Below, piece by piece: positions 10,545 to 22,439 of a stretch of DNA of 64,000 nt (position 1 is the first letter of the stretch; every line of letters starts with the position of its first letter). Source of the DNA: Ailurus styani (Eukaryota; Chordata; Mammalia; Carnivora; Ailuridae). The notes beneath the pieces are model-generated. The model worked only from the letters and a program-made list of their open reading frames with translations, made no database searches and was not told where the DNA came from. Position numbers and translations under genes: made by a program. The stretch spans positions 272,793 to 336,792 of the forward strand of contig LNAC01000757.1 in NCBI GenBank assembly GCA_002007465.1, written 5' to 3'.

Positions 10545-10656
10545 TAAAAGATTTTTATTATTTTTAAGTAATCTGTATACCCACTGTGGGGCTTGAACTT
10601 AGAACCCTTAGATCAAGAGTTGCATGCTCTACTGACTGAGCCAGCCAGGTTCCCCT
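10545..10656 (-). mobile_element. Short variant SINE with tRNA-like head
   Basis: An older relative of the Can-SINE in which the A/T tail follows closely after the head. The plus strand contains 'taagtaatctgtataccc', 'tgtggggcttgaacttaga' and 'ctactgactgagccagcc'. The middle CT-rich block is absent. Confidence 0.85.
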
Positions 10657-10836
10657 CACATGGCTGTCTTCTTGTAAGGACACCCATTATACTGGTTAGG
10701 GCTCCTTATTCTAGTATGACCTCAACTAATTACATCTGCCATCACCCTATTTCCAAATAAGGTCATATTCTGAGGTACTGGTGGATTGGAACTTCAACAT
10801 GTCTTTTGGGGGGAGAGACAGTTTAACCCCTAACTA
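10657..10836 (-). mobile_element. MaLR-type LTR, part 2
   Basis: Resumes the LTR with 'cttgtaaggacacccatta', 'ctatttccaaataaggtca' and 'aacttcaacatgtctttt'. Together with 9877-10177 it makes one LTR fragment opened by the microsatellite and two SINEs. Confidence 0.7.
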
Positions 10837-10849
10837 AGTGTTAAGCCCA

Positions 10850-10962
10850 AAGCAGATTCTAATACTAACTTGGTCACTAACTAGCTACATAACTAGCATT
10901 TACATCTCCCTGGACTTTAGTTCCTCATCTATAAAATATAGGCATTAGAAAATTTGACCTCT
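10850..10962 (+). mobile_element. MIR fragment
   Basis: Shows 'ctccctggactttagttcc' and 'tcatctataaaatataggc', the MIR-specific box order. The Can-SINE that begins at 10963 cuts it. Confidence 0.55.
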
Positions 10963-11190
10963 AGGGGCACCTGGGTGGCTCGATTGGTTAAGTGTCCAAC
11001 TCTTGATTTCAGCCCAGGTCACGATCTCAGGGTTGTGAGATTGAGACCTGCCTCGGGCTCTGTGCGTGCTCACCGTGGAGCCTGGTTAAGATTCTGTCTC
11101 TGCCTCTGCCTCTGCCCCTTCCCTCATGCTCTTTCTCTCTCTTTCAAAATAGGTAAATAAATAAATCTTAAAAAAAAGAGAAAAGTAAAA
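10963..11190 (+). mobile_element. Can-SINE, older subfamily
   Basis: Head 'ggggcacctgggtggctcg', then CT-rich sequence and an A-rich tail. Target-site duplications of about 15 bp (agaaaatttgacctc) are at 10947 and 11191, exact except at the border. Confidence 0.96.
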
Positions 11191-11205
11191 AGAAAATTTG
11201 ACCTC

Positions 11206-12912
11206 CAAGGTCCTATTGTATTTAGTTGATAATGGGAGCACAGCCTCTGGTCAGGAGCCTCTGGCCCATGGACATTTCCATTTGGACAGGCTATGGCTCA
11301 CCAGGCTTGACATGGTGAAATTCCTTTCTACCCCAGACCCTGATCTCCTTCTTCAGTCAGTTGTCAGGCTTTGGGAATCCTCGGGATCTGAGATTTTACT
11401 AAGTTTACTTCCACACTGAGTTTTCTGGTTCTGCAGCATGCCATGAAACACCAAAAAGGTGTAAGGAAGGAAAGTCAGATATATCAACAGCATAGAACTA
11501 AAGGGAAAAACAAGGAAAGTGACCAAAGCTCCAGTAGGTTAATGGTGATAGACTGCAACGTGACTTCTGGCTGAAGAGATCAAACAGAATTATTGTGTGG
11601 GTACTAAATGCAGACTTTGTCATGGGACCATGTTTCTCCAGTGGCTGGTTTCTTTACACTAACACAGTTGTGTTTAGGATTAATCTTCTAAGTAGAACGT
11701 TCAGAGCTAATTAAGTGCATGCATGATATTTCCAGTGGCTTTAATTCAATGTAGATTATTTTCTTCAGAGGTGCTGTTATTTTTTCTCAACATCTGGTAT
11801 TCCCTGCCTGGATGGATACAGCCCACCTGCCCACAGGGGTCACCAGCCACTTCTATTGTCAGTCACTCCTGATGAGTGGTCACTCAGAGGAGACATCAGG
11901 GGCTCTCTCCCCACTCTCCAGGTAATTGCTATGTTATGCATGTGAGCTCACAATGTGAGGTGTCACAGAATCAATAACACTGCCACGCAAATGAAGGACC
12001 CAGTCTATTACCAGATTTCTGGTGCCCAGAGCTGCTTTATTTCCCTGGGTCTCATGCTGAGGATTGAACCCAGCCCTGTACCCTGTCCAGCAGACTATTA
12101 GTAAAATACCCAGATACAAATGAGTGGTCCATAGTTAGTTGGTTTTCCATATGCTGGCAATAACCAGGTAGAAGGCTTCCTGTAGAAGGAATATTATAGA
12201 CACAGATATAAGACAGGAGAATGGTGACACACATGGCACACATTTGCCAACTTTCTAATTTAGATTTAAAGAGGTGATAGACTCTCTGGATTCTGCTCTG
12301 GTCAGACCACATTTGGATGCTGTGTCTTCTAACGTCATTGATAAAACAGAGATGGGAAATCAGAATATTGAATAGTCAGAAAATTATTGCCTCTCAAAAA
12401 TGATTATGGGAGTATATTTAAACTGAAGAAGGCTAAACTGAGGGGACGCAAGAAAACAATGTTCAGAGTTGTGGGGGTCTCCAAGGCAAAAGCAGATTTG
12501 TCCTATGTAGCTCTAGGAATGGAACATTCTGATGCAGCCACTTAAATGCCATTACATTTTTTTCTGCTGCCGCTTTTCATGAGCCTATTTTAATTTTGCA
12601 TGAATTAAACTTTCTTACTATGAAGAATTTTAATAGTGACCAATTTTCTGAGCCCATATTTTTATTGTCTTCTACTTTCCTTTAATTTGGCACATTTATT
12701 TTCAAACCTGGCTTAAACTTCTCTTTTATTTTTGTTTTCATGAGTTTAAATTGTTAGAGAATTCTTCATTATTATTATGCAATTAATAAATAAATAGAAT
12801 CTTATTATGTTACTGACCAGTGTGTTTTTATTTCCACAAATAATTATATATTTAAAATATATACAAACAAACTGTAAAGGACATTCCAAAAAAGCAAGTA
12901 TCCACCATCTTA
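11206..12912. other. Unique sequence, no gene seen
   Basis: Moderate GC to about 12.1 kb, then AT-rich. Open frames (plus at 11198-11419, minus at 11934-12312) are short and lack a recognisable domain. No splice-bounded exon could be argued. Confidence 0.5.
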
Positions 12913-13531
12913 AAAAAAAAAAACAGTTTTACTGAGATACTGTTCATAGACCATAAAATTTACCCATCTAAATTGTATAATTCAAAGGCTTTTAATATTT
13001 TCACAGTATAGCATATTACTATTCACAGTATATGTCATACTATATTCACATTAGTCAACTATCATCACAATCTAACTTTTAGAGCATTTTATTAATTCTG
13101 GAAGAAATCTTCTGGTTATTAGCAGTCAGTCCCAGTTTCTCCCAATGCCCCCAGCCCTTGACAACTGCTAATCTACATTCTGTCTCTATAGATTTTCATA
13201 TTCTGAATGTTACATGTAAATGGAACATACACTATGTAGTCTTTTGTGACTGGCTTCCTTTATTTAACAAAATGATATAAAGGTACATCATTTGTATGAG
13301 TTATTTCTTTCCTTCCTACTGCTGAATAATATTTCATTGTATGGATGTATCATATTTTATTTATCCATCACAAGTTGATGGGCATTTGGATTATTTTCAC
13401 TTTTTAGCTGTTATGAACAAAGCAGTTGTGAACATTCAGGTGTAATTTTTTGTGTGTGGCTGAGTGTTTTCGTTTCTATTGGGTATATATGTATGAGTGG
13501 AATCACTGGTTTCTATGGAAGCTCTATGGTT
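12913..13531 (-). mobile_element. Old L1, 3' end (outer element, segment 1)
   Basis: Poly-A complement at 12913, then an old L1 3' UTR on the minus strand ('ttactgagatactgttcat', 'ctgctaatctacattctgtc', 'ggcttcctttatttaac') leading into decayed ORF2 C-terminal coding sequence. It is interrupted at 13532 by a SINE and at 14185 by a younger L1. Confidence 0.85.
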
Positions 13532-13745
13532 CTTTTTTTTTTTTTTAAGATTTATTTATCTATTTTTAGAGAAAGGGAGAGAGAGACTGCGAGTGAACAG
13601 GGGAAGAGCAGGGGGAGGGAATTTCAAGCAGACTCGGTGCCAGGTTTGGAGCCTGGAGTGGAGCTTTATCTCACAACCCTGAGATCATGATCTGAGCTGA
13701 AATTAAGAGTCAGAGGCTTAACCAACAGAGACACCCAGGTTCTCC
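13532..13745 (-). mobile_element. Can-SINE inside the old L1
   Basis: Minus-strand SINE with poly-T at its left end and a worn head at its right ('gacacccaggttctcc'). The flanking duplication (ggaagctctatggtt / gggagctccaagttt) is diverged, which fits an older insertion. Confidence 0.92.
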
Positions 13746-14184
13746 GGGAGCTCCAAGTTTAAGAGGTGGAGAAACTGTCAAATTATTTTCCAGAGTGGCT
13801 ACACCATCTTACAATTCATCACAAAGTATGAAAGCTCCAATTTCTCTAATCTTTGTGTACTGTTGTTATTGTTTGTCTTTTTGACTATAGCCATACAAGT
13901 GGGTTTTCATTAACATTGCTTTCGTTAGCATTTTCGTAATGACTAGTGACATTGATCACTTTTTTCATATGCCTGCTGGCCATTTGGAAAGGTTCTACCC
14001 AGATCCTTTGCTCATTTTTAAGTTGGGTTATTTATCTTTTTGTTATTAAGTTATAAGTGTTCTTTACATTTTCTGGATGTTAGTCACTGATAAGACATAT
14101 ATGTTTTGCAAATGTTTTCTCTCATTCTGTGGGCTGTCTTTTCACTTTCTTGTTATTGTTTGTAGCACAAAAGTCTTAAATTTT
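13746..14184 (-). mobile_element. Old L1, ORF2 C-terminal remnant (outer element, segment 2)
   Basis: Continues the outer L1 from 13531 on the minus strand. Conserved ORF2 landmarks are readable at DNA level but the frame is destroyed. The 15 bp at 14170-14184 are repeated at 17696-17710, the duplication made by the younger L1. Confidence 0.85.
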
Positions 14185-14718
14185 AAAAAATATTGTTATT
14201 TTATTTTTTATTTTACTTTTTTAAGTTTTTAATTTTAATTTCAGTATAGTTAATATACAGCGTTATATTAGTTTCAGGTGTACAATATAGTGATTCAACA
14301 ATTCTACACATTATTCAGGGCTCATCATGATAAGTACACTCTTAACCCCCTTCACCTATATCCACCCTCCCACCCACCCTGTCCTCTGGTAACCATCAGT
14401 TCATTCTCTATAGTTAAGAGTCTGTTGCTTGGTTTGTCTATCTCTTTTTTCTTTTATTCATTTGTCTTGTTTCTTAATTCCATGTATGAGTGAGATCATA
14501 TGGTATTTGTCTTTCTTTGGCTTATTTCACTTAGCATTATACTCTCTAGCCCCATCCATGTTGTTGCAAATGGCAAGATTTCATTCTTTTTTATAGCTTA
14601 ATAATATACTATTATATATAAACCACATCTTTATTCATTCATCTATTGATAGACACTTGGCTTTCGTAGTTTGGCTATTGTAAATAATGCTGTAATAAAC
14701 ACAGGGGTGCATGTATCC

Positions 14719-14839
14719 TTTTTTTTTTTTTTTTTTTTTTAGAGGNAGGGAGCCCGATGCGGGCCTCGATCCCAGGACCCTGAGATCATGACCTGAGCCG
14801 AAAGCAGAGGCTTTAACCCACTGAGCCACCCAGGCGCCC
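14719..14839 (-). mobile_element. Can-SINE with missing middle and an ambiguous base
   Basis: Poly-T (14719-14740), then 'agagg', an N at 14746, and the left half of a standard Can-SINE on the minus strand. The CT-rich block and AATAAA tail, normally about 80 bp, are missing. Target-site duplications gcatgtatcc are at 14709-14718 and 14840-14849. The N in a low-complexity join suggests a collapsed or patched assembly point. Confidence 0.93.
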
Positions 14840-15487
14840 GCATGTATCCTTTTGAACTAGTGTGTTCATATTCTTTGGGTAGTGCCATTACTGGAGGCTA
14901 GTTCTATTTTTTATTTTTTGAGAAGCCTCCACACTGTTTTCCACAGTGGCCGTACTAGTTTGCATTCCCACCAACAGTATCAGAGGATTCCTTTTTTCTC
15001 CACATGCTCACCAACACCTGTTGTTTCTTGTGTTGTTGATTTTAGCCATTCTGACAGGTGTGAGTGATATCCCATTGTAGTTTGGATTTGTATTTCCCTG
15101 ATAATGAGTGATGTTGAACGCTTTTTCATTTATGTTTGCCATCTGTATGTCTTTGAGAAATGTCTGTTCATGTCTTTTGTCCATTTTTAATTGGATTATT
15201 ATTTTTTTTTTTGGTGTTGAGTTATGTAAGTTCTTCATATATTTTGGATGCTAACCATTTGTTGGCTATGTCATTTGCAAATGTCATCTCCTATTTAGTA
15301 GGTTGTCTTTTAGTTTTGTTGGTTGTTTCCTTTGTTGTGCAGTCTGTGTTGGTGGTACAGTGGTGAGCATAGCTGCCTTCCTTTGTTGTGCAGAGGCCTT
15401 TTATTTTGATGTAGTTCCAGTAGTTTATTTTTGCTTTTGTTTCCCTTGCCTCAGGAATCATAACTAGAAAAGAAGTTGCTACAGCTG

Positions 15488-15635
15488 GGCTCCTGGGTGG
15501 TTCAGTGGGTTAAAGCCTCTGCCTTCAGCTCAGGTCATGATCTCAGGGTCCTGGGATTGAGGCCCATATTGGGCTCCCTGCTGGGCAAGGAGCCTGCTTC
15601 CTCCTCTCTCTCTGCCTACCTCTCAGACTACTTGT

Positions 15636-15685
<50 letters not shown>

Positions 15686-15723
15686 AAATAAATAAATAAA
15701 TAAAATCTTAAAAAAAAAAAAGA
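15488..15723 (+). mobile_element. Can-SINE with expanded CT run
   Basis: Head 'ggctcctgggtggttcagt', CT-rich block containing about 25 uninterrupted CT units (about 15632-15681), (AATAAA)n and poly-A. Exact insertion borders: agaagttgctacagctg at 15471-15487 and agaagttgctgcagctg at 15724-15740. Confidence 0.96.
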
Positions 15724-17695
15724 AGAAGTTGCTGCAGCTGATGTCAGAGAACTTATTGTCTGTGCTCTCTTCTAGGATTTTGTGGTTTCCAGTCTCACAT
15801 TTAGATCTTTATTCATTTTGAGTTTATTTTTGTGTTTATTCTTTTGCATATAGCTGTCCAGTTTTCTCAACAGCATTTGTTGAAGAGACGTTTTCCTATT
15901 GCATATTCTTGCCTCTTTTGTAGAAGATTAATTGACCACATAAGCATGGGTTTAATTTTTGGCTTTCTATCATGTTCCATTGACCTATATGTCTATTTTT
16001 GTGCCAGAACCATACTATTTTGATTACTATAACTTTGTAGTATAAATTGAAATCTGGAATTGTGATACTTCCAGTTTTGTTCTTTTTCATGATTGGGCTG
16101 TTTGGGGTCTTTCGTGGTTTCATACAAATTTTAGGATTATTCGTTCTAGTTCTGTGAAAAATGCTATTGGTATTTTCATAGGGATTGCCTTGAATCTGTA
16201 GATTGCTTTGGGTAGTATGAACATTTTAACAATATTTGATCTTCCAATCCATGAGTATGGAATATCTTTTCATTTATTTGTGTCATCTTCAATTTTTTTC
16301 ATTAATATTTTACAGTTTTCAGAGTACAGTTCTTTCACCTCCTTGGTGAAGTTTATTTCCAGTTACTTTATTACTTGGGGGGCTATTGCAAATGAGATTG
16401 TTTTCTTAATCTCTCTTGTTGCTTCACTATTAATGCATAGAAATGCAATGGATTTCTGTATGTTGATTTTGTATCCTGTGACTTCATTGAATTCATTGAC
16501 CAGTTCTAGTAATTTTTTTGGTGGAGTCTTAGAGTTTTCCCTATATATTATTGTGTCATCTTTAAATAGTGAAAGTTTTACTTCTTTTTCACTAATTTGG
16601 AGGCATTTTATTCCTTTTTGTTGTCTGATTGCTGAGGGTAGGACTTCCAGTACTATGTTTACTAACAGTGGTGACAGTGGACATCCTTGTTCTGTTCTTT
16701 ATCTTAGAGGAAAAGCTCTCAGTTTTTCACCATTGAATATGATGGTAGCTATGGGTTTTTCATATATGGCTTTTATTATGTTGAGGTTTATTCCCTCTAC
16801 ACCTACTTTGTGAGGGTTTTTTCATGAATGGATGTTGTACTTTGTCTAGTGCTTTTTCTGGATCTATTGAAGCAATCATATAGTTTTTATTCTTTCTCTT
16901 GTTGGTGTGATATATCACATTGGTTGATTTGTGAATATTGAACCACTCTTGCATCCCAGGAATAAATCCCACTTGATTGTTGTGAATGACTTTTTTTAAT
17001 GTACTATTGTATTCAGCTTGCTAATAATTTGTGGGGATTTTTGCATTTATGTTCATCAGAGATATTGGCCTATAGTTCTCTTTTTTCTGTGTTTTTATCT
17101 GGTTTTGGTATCAAAGTAAATGTAGGCCTCATAGAATGAATTTGGAAGTGTTCCTTCCTCCTCTATTTTTTGGAATAGTTTGAGAAGAATAGGTATTAAC
17201 TCTTTTTTAAAAAATTTGGTAAAATTCACCTGTGAAGTTATCTGGTCCTGGGTTTTTGTTTGTGGGGAGTTTTTTGATTACTGATTCCATTTCATTGCTA
17301 ATAATTGGTCCCTTCAAATTTTCAATTTCTTCCTGATTCAATTTTGTTTCTAGAAACTTATCCATTTCTTCTAGGTTGGCCAATTTGTTGGCATATAATT
17401 TTTCATAATATTCTCTTGTTATCCTTTGTATTTCTTTGGTGTTGGTTGTTATTTCTTCTCTTTTGTTTCTGATTTTGTTTATTTGAGTCCTCTCTTCTTT
17501 TTGTGAGTCTGGCTAAGTACTTATCAATGTTGTTGATGTTTTCAAAGAACCAGCTCCTTGTTTCATTGATCTCTTATTTTTTCAAATTTCTATTTTGTCA
17601 CTTTCGGCTCCGATCTTTATTATTTCCTTCCTTCTGACTTTGGGTTTTCTTTGCTTCTTTTTCTAGATCCTTTAGTTGTAGGTTAGGTTGTTTAT

Positions 17696-18025
17696 AAAGT
17701 ATTAAATTTTGATGAAGTCCAGTTTGCCTATTTTTTTTTCTCTTGTCAGTTGTGCTTTGCTTAAGAAACCAAGGAAGTATTTTGCAAGTCAAGGTCACAA
17801 AAACTTACTTGTATGCTTTCTTTTAAGAGTTTTATAGATTTGCCTCTTACTTTTATACCTGTGATCATTTTGAGTTAATTTTTGTGTGTGATGAGAGGTA
17901 GGAATCCATTTTCACTCACTTACCTGTAGCTATTCAGTTGTCCCAGTATAATTTTTGGAAAAGATTATTCTTTCCCCATTGAATTATCTTGGTACCCTTG
18001 TCAAAAATCATTTGACTCAATTGTT
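17696..18025 (-). mobile_element. Old L1, ORF2 remnant (outer element, segment 3)
   Basis: Picks up the outer L1 directly where 14184 left off: joining the two gives a normal L1 order ('gatgaagtccagtttgcc', 'gagttaatttttgtgtgtg', 'tctttccccattgaattat'). The outer copy is itself 5'-truncated at about 18025. Confidence 0.82.
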
Positions 18026-19099
18026 TTTTTATTTTTTCATATTACCTTAAATTTTTTCCATGTTTAATCTATTTCAATAATTATGCATATACTATTTTTT
18101 ATTTGGTTTCTTTAATTTAACAAAACATCAACATTTTCCAGATATGTATAGAAAATTTAAATGTGTATTCCATCATGTTGTGGTATTGTATTTTACCAAA
18201 CTACTTTAATATATTTGGACACTTCGATTGCCATATTATACTGAAAAGAAAATAAATAGAATTTTGGTTGATTGTATTTGGAAGATTTTGAAAATCACCT
18301 TTTGACTCAAATATACAAGGAATAATATTTTCTTTCATCAAAATAATATTTTCTTTCATCACTATATTTTCAAATTAAGGTAGCAGTGTGAAAGTATCAA
18401 ATCAGATAAGGAATGAGATATGAAAAGCCTCAGATTCTAAGTATTTTGACAAACATAGTCATTACATGTTGAGGAAGTTTCTTACAACTTTCTTTTATTT
18501 TTTCCAAGTTTTTTTTAAATTCCAGTTACAAGTTTCTTTATGAAGAAGAGTAATACAAAGTCTGAAGAAGAAATTAAATAACAATGAGTACTTCCTTTGG
18601 GGAATGTTATGGGTTTGGTTAGTAGTTCTGTGAAAAATGAAAAAGGGAAATAAGAAATTCCAAACTGCTAATACAGATGTCATGTTTCAGGTGATGGAAA
18701 TAAATTGCAATTTTTTATACAAATAAGAGAAACACCAAATGACTGCTAATGAACATAGTTTTTACTTTTATTTCTACAATTTAAAAAGCAAGGCTTGAAT
18801 TAGAAAGATAGAGCACAGTTTTTGATATCTGTCCTCCTTGGTGCTACCATCAAGGAGTGAAAAGAGGTCCCCCCTGCCCCGCCCCTTAGATTTTCTTTAG
18901 AGAGCTGGTAGTGAGGAAAGGTGAGATTGGCAGATGTCTTTCATTATACCTTTGTATCATTGAAATGATGCACTAAATTGAAAGATTTGAAAATACTGAA
19001 ACCATGATTGATAAGTCATTTATAGTCAACTTGGAAGAGTGATTTTGAATGCACATCAACTTTGGGACCCACAACACCACCACTATGTATGATAAAATG
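18026..19099. other. Unique AT-rich sequence, no gene seen
   Basis: Has a 20-bp tandem duplication (aataatattttctttcatca) at 18321-18361. A C-rich patch at about 18870-18887 is isolated. No exon signals. Confidence 0.55.
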
Positions 19100-19117
19100 T
19101 TACCAGATAACCTTTGG

Positions 19118-19327
19118 AGGGGACCTGGGTGGTTCAGTCAGTTAAGCCTCTGATTCTTGGTTTCTGCTCAGGTCATCATCACAGGGTAGACCTCAGGGTC
19201 CTGAGGTGGAGCCCTGCTTCAGGCTCTGTGCTCAGCAGGGAGTCTGCTTGAGATTCTCTCTCTCTCCCTCTTTTCCTCACCCCACTCTCTTTCTTTCTCA
19301 AATAAATAAATAAATCTTTAAAAAATA
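19118..19327 (+). mobile_element. Can-SINE, older subfamily
   Basis: Head 'ggggacctgggtggttcag', CT-rich block, AAATAAATAAATAAA tail. Target-site duplications ttaccagataacctttg (about 19100-19117) and ttatcagataacctttg (19328-19344). Confidence 0.95.
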
Positions 19328-19344
19328 TTATCAGATAACCTTTG

Positions 19345-19730
19345 ATAACAGTAAATATTATTTGTAGAAAAAACATCCTAAAATGTTTTAAGATGTTTTC
19401 TCTGCAGTAAGAAAGTAAAAGAGTGCAGGCAGTTGGGTTAGAGAAGCATAATGTGCACATTTTGGAATGAAATTGCACTGTATTATTGTCTGATACCTAA
19501 ATCATCATAGCCAGGTAAACAAAAAAATTCAGTTATGGGGAGAAAAGGATTGCAATATGGGTTTGAAAATTTCTCTCTCTTTCTCTCATGTCTATCTCTA
19601 TTTCATGCTCATGAGAAGTGCAGCTTGGAGTTGTCCTAGGTCTTATTTAAGTGAGATGCCTGGAGGGAGATGGGAGCTCTGTAGAAGGAGCTAAAGATGG
19701 ACTCCTGGATTTGTAGAGAGTTACAGAAAC
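19345..19730. other. Unique sequence, no gene seen
   Basis: Leads into the open frame that begins at 19731. No core promoter or CpG cluster is visible. Confidence 0.5.
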
Positions 19731-20348
19731 ATGAGCAGAGGAAGGTTCCTGATCCTCATCAAGGGAAGAGCAGAAGTGGAAGAATTTCTGAAGACACCAC
19801 AAAAGAAAGACTGTAGAAATCTGCCAGGAAGCTTTCAACAATATTGGTCAGGTGAGAAATCTTCTCTGGAAGATCAGGACTTCTGGAAAGACCAAGCCTT
19901 TCTGAGAAGTTTGGGAGTTTCTTTTCTGAGAAGTTTGGCAGCAGCGGGAGCTGTAGGATTCAGCTCTGAAGACCTCTTCTCCAGTCACACATCTGGTGCG
20001 TTGGTGCTGCTTGACCTCTCTCTCTCTCCACATAGCATCCCATCCTCCAAGACCTTTTGCATGTGGCTTGGGTTTCTCACTTTCAGTGGCCTCAGGATAG
20101 CAGCCTGGGGCTCCAGAATGCCCTTGCAGAAGCTGGTTGTCCTCCTAGGAGCTGAGCCTGGAGCCAGAGCCAGATCATCCCTGTTGCTCCACATTGGTGA
20201 AAGCTGCCAGAGGCCAGTTCAGATTCAAGGGGGCGGGGCAATTGAATCCACTTCCATGGAAGGAAGATCAAAGGTTTTGCAGCTTTCTTTCTTCCTTCAT
20301 ACAGTGGTCTTAATTTTTTTTAGTTTCTGGAGCCTTGTGAGAACCTAA
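19731..20348 (+). other. Unrecognised 205-codon open frame, probably non-coding
   Basis: Open from ATG 19731 to a stop at 20348, longer than most chance frames here. The predicted product is serine- and leucine-rich, with a hydrophobic stretch near its C-terminus, and has no domain I recognise. A donor-like CAGgtgaga at about 19850 and AATAAAG at about 20348-20354 right at the stop suggest that, if transcribed, this is more likely a non-coding transcript or the end of an old LTR than a protein gene. The initiator lacks a strong Kozak context to distinguish it. I would not annotate it as a gene without transcript data. Confidence 0.2.
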
Positions 20349-20359
20349 TAAAGATTATG

Positions 20360-21790
20360 GGAAAATGTACTCTCACCACATTGTATATGCAGTTTTGATG
20401 GAAACACTTACTCTGAAGACTTGAATATCTAAAATAAAGCTGCTTGGTGTGTGGAATTATAGAAATAGCATTATAATCATTGGCTCGATGTCAGATCCAT
20501 TGGTGTGCTCATTAAATCCCTATCTCCTTGGTCCTTTTCTTTGCTCTTTAAGCACTCTTGATTTCCCTTGCTCCCACCCTTAACCTTCTCTTCCATTCCC
20601 CTTGAGGTTTGTCTCTGAAAGACTCTTGGTTGTAGTTCAGCAGTTCTAATTTCACAAGGTTCATTTCTCTCAGGGTAGTAATAAACCTATGAAGTATGAC
20701 TGGGTCAATATTTCTCCAAATGAGTTCTTTTGTCCATAATTTATACCCAGCAGCAGGCTTTCTGTGACTAGAAAGACCAAAAGGAAATAATCTCCTGGGA
20801 CAATATTTTAACTGACAACTGATTTCCTTCTCCTACCCAGACTGTCTACCAGGATATTGTTTTTTATAAGCCACAGTAAATATAAAGGTTGTTTCTCAAT
20901 TTTGTTCTGTAAACATATGACTGCTGCATCCCCGTGGAATTGAAATTAGGCATCCCAGGCTTGGGAATTTTTTTAGAAACAATAAAAGGCTTCTCAGGCT
21001 TTGTCTTTTTATGAGGATGCTTTGCAACCTGCTCACATGCCTTGTAATGTAATCTCAAGACACAGCTGTTGTTTCAGAGAGTTCATTCATGTCAGTAGCA
21101 ATTAAAAAGTCCTTTGTTTTCCAAACATGCTTCCCTGGCTTGCCTTGAAGTGCTTTGCAAACAATGATTCCTGCAGCTTGAGGAAAGGAATCTTTATTGT
21201 GTGTGGCAGAAAGGGTGTGCCACGTTCATTTTCAGTCTTGTTCCATGATTTACAGCAGGTACACCTGTGCATCTTCCTGACAAGGAAGTTTTAAATATAG
21301 AAAACCCTCAGTCATCACTTTGCCACTTTAAGATATGACCTCATCTAGCAATGAGTTAGAGTATGCTTAGTAGATGGGATGAAAATCAAACCATACTCTT
21401 AGAATTGCTAGGTTACCCTGTTTTTGTTTTGTTTTTTTCTTTTATATATCAAAATGGATGCATCCTTGGCACTTGCACCTTAATAGCCTGTTTTTCTCTC
21501 TCAGGTAAGGTGTGTACTACAGGACAATATCTCAAGAGCTCCCTATGTATGCTTTGTGCTTCACATTTCGGATACCTGCAGAATGAGAGATTGAAGAAGA
21601 GACATGCGACCTGATTTCTGAGTGTTGAAAGGCAGGTTCTTTTCCAGTCAGTCCCCTTATCATCTCTGAAGAGTAATGAGTTGATTCTTTTGATAGGATT
21701 AGAGAAAGTATGCATATCAGTATCTTATCTAACTCTTCCACCTGTGGAGTGGGGCCTCCTATGTATTAGAATAAATGCTTGTTATGAATA
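20360..21790. other. Unique sequence, no gene seen
   Basis: Moderately AT-rich. Short open frames on both strands (for example 21363-21614 plus and 21449-21741 minus) overlap each other and are not protein-like. Confidence 0.5.
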
Positions 21791-21811
21791 TTAACAAGTA
21801 TTAGTGTCATT

Positions 21812-21993
21812 GGGGTGCCTGGATGGCTTAGTCAGTTAAACATCTGACTTGATTTCAGCTCAGGTCATGATCCCAGTGTTGTGAGATCGAGCCCCTCATC
21901 AGGCTCTGCACTGGGGCATGCAGCCTGCTCAAAATTCTCTCTCTCTGCCACTCCCCACTTTCTCTCTCCTTCTCTAAAACCAGCAACAACAAA
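21812..21993 (+). mobile_element. Can-SINE, old, short tail
   Basis: Head 'ggggtgcctggatggctta', diverged middle, CT-rich block, tail decayed to an A/C-rich run. Target-site duplications aacaagtattagtgtcatt (21793-21811) and aacaagtatttgtatcatt (21994-22012) differ at two positions, which fits greater age. Confidence 0.93.
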
Positions 21994-22064
21994 AACAAGT
22001 ATTTGTATCATTAATACATCTGTATGTCTTTTGGATTGCTACACATGTACTATTTCTCATCTTA

Positions 22065-22067
<3 letters not shown>

Positions 22068-22111
<44 letters not shown>
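22068..22111. repeat. (TG)n dinucleotide microsatellite
   Basis: About 21 uninterrupted TG units. Confidence 0.97.
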
Positions 22112-22112
<1 letters not shown>

Positions 22113-22235
22113 GTGGTGGGATAGTGGTTAGGGAGCTAATCATATAACAAGCACTTTCTGTGTGTTTGATTTCTAGACTTTTGCTTTAGGGGAGGGGAAA
22201 GAAGTAGGGATGGTGTGGGTGAAACTAAAAGAATT

Positions 22236-22439
22236 GTTGAATTTTTTTTTTTAAGGTTTTATTCATTTATTTGTCAGAGAGAGAGTGAGAGCCCACAAGC
22301 AGGAGGAGCAGCAGGCATTAGGGGAAAGCACACTCCCTGCAGAGCAGGGAGCCAGATTTAAGGCTCAATCCCAGGACACTGGGATCATGACCTGAGCCAA
22401 AGACAGATGATTAACCAACTGAGCCCCCCAGGCGTCCCA
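22236..22439 (-). mobile_element. Can-SINE
   Basis: T-run and tail complement at left, 'gatcatgacctgagccaaa' in the body, head complement 'gccccccaggcgtccca' at right. No convincing target-site duplication was found. Confidence 0.93.

Larger units (their letters stand above)
14185..17695 (-). mobile_element. Younger L1 nested in the old L1, 5'-truncated
   Basis: The minus-strand L1 has a T-rich tail complement at 14185-14220, a carnivore-type 3' UTR to about 14500 ('ttagtttcaggtgtacaat') and decayed ORF2 sequence up to 17695. Flanking duplications aaagtcttaaatttt (14170-14184) and aaagtattaaatttt (17696-17710) define both ends. ORF2 is disrupted by many indels and stops. The plus-strand 201-codon open frame at 16208-16813 is antisense to ORF2 and is not a gene. 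Two Can-SINEs lie inside. The 5' truncation is in the region between endonuclease and reverse transcriptase, so neither ORF1 nor a promoter is present. Confidence 0.92.

Noticed and set aside
16208..16813. 201-codon plus-strand open frame
   Set aside because: Exactly antisense to L1 ORF2 sequence. The same kind of shadow frame occurs over the L1 at 60-63 kb (60775-61101 and others).
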